From an archaeon (lineage in GTDB: Archaea > Altiarchaeota > Altiarchaeia > JAFGQM01), in assembly GCA_029932835.1 (NCBI GenBank), contig JAOZPI010000031.1:1-11187 (forward strand): a stretch of DNA of 11,187 bases, given 5' to 3'. Position numbers and translations under genes: made by a program. The notes under the pieces were generated by a model. It had not been told where the DNA came from. It was given only the letters and a program-made list of their open reading frames with translations, and did no database searches. Below are positions 7,351 through 11,187 of this stretch, one piece after another; the first letter of the stretch is position 1; every line of letters begins with the position of its first letter.

Positions 7351-7881
7351 TTATAAGATGATTTCCCTCTCTGAGGCCGGAAAGCCTATCCTAGGACCTG
7401 TTAGATTGGAGGGGGGATCAAGGGAGTATACATCAAAAAGGCTCGTGTTTCCCAGGAGGCAAGTGAAGTTCCCGCATGAGGCTGCCTGATAGACTATCAC
7501 GTCTTCCGATATTACGGAGCGTATTTCGGTTTCGTTTGCATTTGTCAGTAGGAGCTGGGTGGTTGAGGAGCTCAAAGAGGGGGCATCAAGCGGATAGACC
7601 TCCCCCTTAAGCACGCGCCCAAAGTACTCCGGGTCGGAAAGACTGCCTACAACACCGCGCGTGGTCAGGGTGCCCTGAGGGGAGCCCTCCCATGTTCCGA
7701 TGTACGAGGCTGTATGCTGCGGCTGTGGTCTCTGCTCTGCAGGGGGATTAGCAAAGCGAGGAGCGTAAAGGGTAAAACCCGTAAAGGTGAGGAGGAGGAC
7801 TACCAGCATTATTATGTTGTTTCTCCGTTTCTTGTCCTTCTTCACAACCGCTTTCCCGGGACGTCTTTTTAATGCCTTCAT
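7351..7881 (-). CDS. Uncharacterised membrane-anchored protein with extracytoplasmic domain (176 aa)
   Basis: Not recognised. The first 20 residues are strongly basic (KALKRRPGKAVVKKDKKRR), followed by one hydrophobic segment (about 23-40, IIMLVVLLLTFTGFTLY) and a Pro/Gln-rich spacer (41-57). By the positive-inside rule the rest (58-176) should face outside. That part holds four N-x-S/T sequons (N116, N138, N145, N159), which fits archaeal N-glycosylation, and two cysteines five residues apart (C136, C141) that could form a disulphide. The start ATG overlaps the stop of the Trm5-family gene as ATGA, and TyrRS starts 2 bp after its stop, so it is embedded in a tRNA-related operon despite its predicted surface location. 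No enzyme motif seen. Confidence 0.82.
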   Translation of the reverse strand: MKALKRRPGKAVVKKDKKRRNNIIMLVVLLLTFTGFTLYAPRFANPPAEQRPQPQHTASYIGTWEGSPQGTLTTRGVVGSLSDPEYFGRVLKGEVYPLDAPSLSSSTTQLLLTNANETEIRSVISEDVIVYQAASCGNFTCLLGNTSLFDVYSLDPPSNLTGPRIGFPASEREIIL

Positions 7882-8672
7882 CTTTTTTTCGGCTTTCTGG
7901 CGTCAAGCCTTATATCAAAGCAGTACCTGAACTTGCCGGGAGCGTATTCTCCCGCCTTTATTACGTCTATTTCCGCCCTGCTAAGGCTCCGCTTCAGCTC
8001 GTGCAGGAACGCCTTAAGGTCGTTCTCGTGCAGTATCTTGTAGAGGTGTATCATACCGCCCTTCTTTATTTTCTTCGTGGCCAAGTAGAGGAAATTTTCA
8101 GAATCCTTTGGGAGGGGCATGACTACCCGATCAAAGGTCTCCTTGAGCTTCGGGACTACATTCTTCACATCGCCCTCAATGGCTTTTACATTCCCCTCAC
8201 ACTTGTTCAACATTATGTTGTCCTCAAAAAACAAAACCGCATAGGGGTTTATCTCAACGCCCACCACAAGCTCTGGCTTAGCGATTTTCGCGATTGTTAT
8301 CGGATATGGGCCCACACCAGCAAACATCACCAGCACCCTCTCCCCCTCTTTCACCATTTTTGCTATCCGGGCTCGTTCTGTCCCAAGCCTGACCGAAAAG
8401 TACGCCTCTGTGGGATCTACCTTGAACCTGCATCGGTTTTCCCTGTGGATGGTCTCTGTTATTTTCCTAGGCCTCAGGAGAGCAGGGATGTCATCAAAAT
8501 TTCTAGCCTCAGGGCGACTCGCAGCCACTTCATAGTCCCTTATCCTAAATTCCCCCTCTACCTCCCCTTTTTTAATCAGAACAACATTTACGTTTTTGTG
8601 CTCCTTCAAAAACTTCTCTCCATCAGTTCCGGGCTCAACAATCGCTATGTCCCCAAGTATATCAAATGCCAT
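7878..8672 (-). CDS. Trm5-family class I tRNA methyltransferase (probable tRNA G37 N1-methyltransferase)
   Basis: A SAM-dependent methyltransferase of the Trm5/Taw2 family (COG2520-like), 264 residues from the ATG at 8672. Trm5 makes m1G37 in many tRNAs; the same product on tRNA(Phe) starts wybutosine synthesis. Seen in order are a D1-like N-terminal domain (FDILGDIAIVE, then GEFRIRDYE near 41), FSVRLGTERARI (family FSPRL..ER.R), the SAM loop MFAGVGPYPI, the acidic loop VEINPYAV, the active-site MPLPK around residue 185, and APGKFRY near the C-terminus. The active-site Asn of canonical Trm5 (MNLPK) is Pro here, and the D of VxDMFAGVG is Val. The MGY-type motif I associate with Taw2 is absent. 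A TTG at 8678 would add two residues; ATG is preferred. It overlaps the Taw3 end by 11 bp. Confidence 0.87.
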   Translation of the reverse strand: MAFDILGDIAIVEPGTDGEKFLKEHKNVNVVLIKKGEVEGEFRIRDYEVAASRPEARNFDDIPALLRPRKITETIHRENRCRFKVDPTEAYFSVRLGTERARIAKMVKEGERVLVMFAGVGPYPITIAKIAKPELVVGVEINPYAVLFFEDNIMLNKCEGNVKAIEGDVKNVVPKLKETFDRVVMPLPKDSENFLYLATKKIKKGGMIHLYKILHENDLKAFLHELKRSLSRAEIDVIKAGEYAPGKFRYCFDIRLDARKPKKR

Positions 8673-9243
8673 TCTCAAGCCTATTCTGTAGTCTAGTCAG
8701 TTTCTCACGACCAGAATCGAATTTTATATTGGCTATATTTACGAGGTAGGCTAAATAAATATCGTTGACTAGCCTTCTCCCCTCCTCAGCTACAGGGACC
8801 TCCAGAACTTCTGTAGAGCAGATTTCTACTGCCACCCTCTCGGGATTTATAGCCTGAATGCCGCTTCTCTTAAACCCGGACTCCTGCGCTGCGAATAGTA
8901 TCCTCTGCGCGCTCTCAAGATCCCGAGCCATTACATGAAGTATAGGGCACTCGGCCTGTAGGTAGACTACATGGCGTTTGTGGTTCTTCAAAGCAGATGT
9001 GATGTCATTCAGGGAGACATGAGTGTGCCACTTGCCAAGCCAGTTTGACTGGAGTTTGTCGTGCTTCTTGGGGGTCTCTAATAAACAAATCCTCCCAGCA
9101 CAAGAGGAGGTTGTGTAGAAATCAGGGAGGGCGTTTATGAGGTCAAGGAGCTTCGCTATATCCTCGTCTGCCTTGCCCTCTTCGCGCGCGTCCTCAAGCC
9201 TCTTTAGGGCTATCCTCTTCTGCGTCTCAAATTTCTTACTCAT
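8662..9243 (-). CDS. taw3: tRNA wybutosine-synthesizing protein 3 (N4-methyltransferase)
   Basis: SAM-dependent methyltransferase homologous to eukaryotic TYW3, which methylates N4 of the tricyclic wybutosine intermediate at position 37 of tRNA(Phe). The 193 residues match the family's usual length and signatures: DLINALPDFYTTSSCAGR (34-51), NWLGKWH (67-73), ILHVMARDLESA (101-112), GFKRSGI (123-129) and VAVEICSTEVLEVP (137-150). No Taw1 is visible in the window. Taw3 is the first gene of the long minus-strand run, downstream of a TATA-like element about 20-25 bp before its ATG. There is no Shine-Dalgarno (the sequence before the ATG is CCTCCAA), so a leaderless message is likely. Confidence 0.96.
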   Translation of the reverse strand: MSKKFETQKRIALKRLEDAREEGKADEDIAKLLDLINALPDFYTTSSCAGRICLLETPKKHDKLQSNWLGKWHTHVSLNDITSALKNHKRHVVYLQAECPILHVMARDLESAQRILFAAQESGFKRSGIQAINPERVAVEICSTEVLEVPVAEEGRRLVNDIYLAYLVNIANIKFDSGREKLTRLQNRLENGI

Positions 9244-9328
9244 TTGGAGGAAAAGATAGGTTTATACATATTATTTAGCGTAGTTATTATGAAAATCAGA
9301 GCCCTTGTTTTTATTTGTCTGAAAAGAA
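9244..9328. promoter_or_regulatory. Divergent promoter region between Taw3 operon and radical SAM gene
   Basis: An 85-bp A/T-rich spacer. AGGTTTATACATATTA (9259-9274) reads as a TATA-like box in both directions: TATGTATAAA on the minus strand ends 18 bp before the Taw3 ATG, and TTTATACATA on the plus strand would start transcription near 9290. It may therefore be shared or overlapping between the two genes. The TTGGAGGA at 9244-9251 resembles a Shine-Dalgarno on the plus strand but is too far from the radical SAM start to act as one. The base composition of the window changes here. Confidence 0.45.
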
Positions 9329-10144
9329 ATGATTGACCATAAGATGGTAACGAAGGTTATCAAAGTAAAGGCAAAAAGAGTTTTTACTCCTACTAGAATT
9401 CCAGGAGCAGATTATGTTTTGAATCAGTATGTAGGGTGCGGGCATGCGTGTAAGTATTGTTATGCTAAATTCATGTGTAAATGGTATAAATATGGAAACT
9501 GGGGAAGCTGGGTCGTTGTTAAGGAAAACCTTCCATTACTTATAAAAAAGGAAAATGTGGGGGGAAAGGTCTACATGAGCAGTGTTAGCGATCCTTACCA
9601 ACCAATTGAAAAGAAACTAAAACTTACAAGAAATATCTTGAAGAACATAGATAAAAACACCAAATTAAGAATTCTAAGCAAATCCGATTTAGTTTTAAGA
9701 GATAGTGATGTTTTTAAAGAGGTTAAAAATGTGGAGATAGGTCTGACAATTAATGGTTTTGATGGCTCTGTGAAGAGGGAAATAGAGCCATTTTCTTCAA
9801 GTAATGGAAAAAGGATAGAAGCATTGAGAACTCTATACGAAAACGGCATTAAAACCTATGCTTTCATTTCCCCAATAATTCCAAATTTAGTTGACATAGA
9901 ACAATTAATTAAGGAGACAAAAGACTTTGTTAATTTTTATTGGTTTGAGTTTTTGAACTTAAAGGCGAGTGGTAGAGAGTTCAGAGAATGGTTAAAACAA
10001 AATTATCCTGAGAGTTATGATACTATTTATAATAAAGATAAAGCCGAAGGGTATGTGAAAGATGCTATAAAGGTTATAAAGAAGGCTGAGATTTTTGTTA
10101 AGGGCATCTGTGTTCATTATCCAAGGCTTGTTGTGATGAAATAG
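9329..10144 (+). CDS. Radical SAM protein, SplB-like (COG1533-type), function unknown
   Basis: A 271-residue radical SAM enzyme. The cluster motif is C37-x3-C41-x2-C44 in YVGCGHACKYCYA. The segment SVSDPYQPIEKK (85-96) with LTR just after is characteristic of the SplB/Rv2578c-like group, in which only spore photoproduct lyase has a firmly known reaction. The true lyase is a bacterial spore enzyme, so the substrate here is unknown. An upstream TPTRIPGADYVLN block and a late ICVHYPRL add family likeness. No extra cysteine-rich cluster domain is evident. The start could also be the ATG at 9344. The gene is visibly richer in A+T (codons such as AAA, TTA, ATA, AAT) than the minus-strand operon beside it, consistent with recent acquisition. 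Confidence 0.88.
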   Translation: MIDHKMVTKVIKVKAKRVFTPTRIPGADYVLNQYVGCGHACKYCYAKFMCKWYKYGNWGSWVVVKENLPLLIKKENVGGKVYMSSVSDPYQPIEKKLKLTRNILKNIDKNTKLRILSKSDLVLRDSDVFKEVKNVEIGLTINGFDGSVKREIEPFSSSNGKRIEALRTLYENGIKTYAFISPIIPNLVDIEQLIKETKDFVNFYWFEFLNLKASGREFREWLKQNYPESYDTIYNKDKAEGYVKDAIKVIKKAEIFVKGICVHYPRLVVMK

Positions 10145-10253
10145 AATAAAGCAAAGTTTACCTATATGGTGTTGGATTCATTTTCTGGTTTAATAATGTC
10201 TAAGACTTCGAGCAATAGCCTTGATTCCTGATATACGGATAATTACGCTTATT
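10145..10253. other. Intergenic stretch with possible coding remnants
   Basis: A 109-bp A/T-rich spacer between convergent genes. On the minus strand an ATG at 10261 overlaps the glycosyltransferase stop and opens 23 codons beginning MVEISVII, which resembles the start of GT2-family glycosyltransferases before a stop at 10190-10192. Another minus-strand frame gives a protein-like tail, LLLEVLDIIKPENESNTI. These may be scraps of a decayed gene or chance. No clear terminator hairpin or long T-run was seen. Confidence 0.25.
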
Positions 10254-11187
10254 TCAACCATTCTTATCACTTGTAGAATAGACGGCTTCTATTTCTCTGG
10301 CTATATTTTTCCAATCGTACTTTTTAACCTCTTGGAACGCAGTGGTTGAAATTCTCTTGGAGAGATTCTGGTCCAAAAGCAATTCAACTATTTTTTCTGA
10401 TAATTCTTCTACATCGCCTTTTTTTACAATAAACCCTGTTTTCCCGTTTTTTATTAGCTCCCTTATTCCGCCGTCATCAGAAGCTATCACTGGTGTTTTT
10501 GAGACCATTGCCTCTAAAAGAACTATACCGAAGGATTCTCCATAAAGAGAAGGGAGGACAAACACATGGGAATTTTGATAAAGTTCTACGAGTTTTTCTT
10601 TTTTTACCCTCCCCATTATAGAAACATTTTTGCTTAGATTTAAAGCTCGTATCAGCAAGTCGGTTATAGAAGAAAAGTAACCAGTGCCCACAAGCGTGAG
10701 ATGTGCATTATCCACCTCTTGTTTAACTCTTTGAAAAGCCTCTAAAAGAAAGTGGATTCCTTTTCGATAGGTAAATCTTCCAACAAAAAGCACGCTTTTT
10801 CCGTCAAATGTTTTAACTTCCGGCGAAAATTCATCAACATTTATTGCGTTACCTATTACCTCTACATTCTTTGATGTAAAATGTGATATAAATTTTGCAG
10901 CCGCATTGCTCACAGCAATTATCCTGTCAGCCTTGTTAATATATTCTCTGTAAGGGAAAAGGAAATAGGACGAGGGTCTCCACAAGTAATCAAAATCATA
11001 CAAGAACTGAATGGAGTGGTTGGTTAAAACAGTTTTTATTCCTAACTTTTTACCTGTGGATAGTGAAAGAAGGGATATTGGTGAGAATGCATGATGCCCA
11101 TGAATCACATCAGGTTTAAATTCTCGTATTTTCTTTTCAAGTTCGGAAGTTTGGGGTATGTCCAGCACTCTTGAGGTTTTAAAAATA
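10254..11187 (-). CDS. Glycosyltransferase family 4-type (GT-B), N-terminus outside window
   Basis: A retaining GT-B glycosyltransferase that would move a sugar from a nucleotide-sugar donor, typically onto a lipid-linked or surface glycan. The frame runs open to the window edge (IFKTSR before the GTG at 11168), so that GTG is internal and the gene continues beyond. Counting from it, PDVIHGHHAFSP (19-30) is the acceptor-side motif, VGRFTYRKG (129-137) the basic phosphate-binding loop, and E211-x7-E219 in GESFGIVLLEA the donor-binding motif, with ASDDGGIRELI after it. The C-terminal helix (DWKNIAREIE) is typical. Acceptor and sugar cannot be read from the sequence. A+T-rich like the neighbouring radical SAM gene, so possibly the edge of a surface-polysaccharide or protein-glycosylation island. 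Confidence 0.92.
   Translation of the reverse strand, partial: IFKTSRVLDIPQTSELEKKIREFKPDVIHGHHAFSPISLLSLSTGKKLGIKTVLTNHSIQFLYDFDYLWRPSSYFLFPYREYINKADRIIAVSNAAAKFISHFTSKNVEVIGNAINVDEFSPEVKTFDGKSVLFVGRFTYRKGIHFLLEAFQRVKQEVDNAHLTLVGTGYFSSITDLLIRALNLSKNVSIMGRVKKEKLVELYQNSHVFVLPSLYGESFGIVLLEAMVSKTPVIASDDGGIRELIKNGKTGFIVKKGDVEELSEKIVELLLDQNLSKRISTTAFQEVKKYDWKNIAREIEAVYSTSDKNG

Noticed and set aside
8673..8678. TTG at 8678 as the start of the Trm5-family gene
   Set aside because: The ATG two codons later fits the family N-terminus and gives a shorter overlap with Taw3; TTG remains possible.
7872..8696. Open frame of 274 codons on the plus strand
   Set aside because: It mirrors the Trm5-family gene on the other strand and has no family signature.
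9329..10144. Radical SAM gene as Taw1, completing a wybutosine cluster with Taw3
   Set aside because: It lacks the Taw1 cysteine pattern and length, and carries the SDPYQP segment of the SplB-like group instead.
1..11187. CRISPR array, tRNA or rRNA gene, insertion sequence, toxin-antitoxin or defence system
   Set aside because: I found no regularly spaced repeats, cloverleaf-like sequence, transposase or paired small genes with such signatures.

Overview
The window looks archaeal, and most like a euryarchaeote or an uncultured relative. It holds the C-terminal half of an archaeal/eukaryotic-type class I release factor, an archaeal MiaB-like (e-MtaB) tRNA methylthiotransferase, a long SlyD-like FKBP, an archaeal/eukaryotic-type TyrRS, and the wybutosine enzyme Taw3 beside a Trm5-family methyltransferase. 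Genes are packed tightly, with several ATGA stop/start overlaps and A/T-rich TATA-like boxes about 26 bp before start codons, as in leaderless archaeal transcripts. I cannot name the lineage from sequence alone. No tRNA, rRNA, CRISPR array, insertion sequence or origin was recognised.

Layout. (1) Bases 1-528, plus strand: 3' end of the aRF1 gene. (2) Bases 505-3678, minus strand, a three-gene unit read right to left: class V aminotransferase, FKBP isomerase, tRNA methylthiotransferase. Its end overlaps the end of aRF1 by 24 bp. (3) Bases 3751-4239, plus strand: a lone gene for a very basic 162-residue protein I do not recognise. It shares a 72-bp divergent promoter region with the aminotransferase unit and overlaps purM tail to tail by 14 bp. 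(4) Bases 4226-9243, minus strand, a six-gene run read right to left: Taw3, Trm5-family methyltransferase, a membrane-anchored protein of unknown function, TyrRS, an MFS transporter and PurM. Three of its junctions are overlaps and one gap is 2 bp; only the step to purM has a longer gap (31 bp). (5) From about 9260 to the end the DNA becomes much richer in A+T. It carries a divergent radical SAM protein of the SplB-like group and, converging on it, a GT4-type glycosyltransferase cut off by the window edge.

The common theme of regions 1-4 is decoding. The methylthiotransferase should act on t6A37, the Trm5-family enzyme and Taw3 on G37 or its wybutosine derivatives, TyrRS charges tRNA(Tyr), and aRF1 terminates translation. 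PurM, the transporter, the aminotransferase and the FKBP are housekeeping genes carried in the same units. I see no defence or mobile system. The parts least explained by known families are the basic orphan protein, the anchored sequon-rich protein inside the tRNA operon, the divergent motifs of the Trm5-family enzyme, and the compositional break near 9.26 kb.
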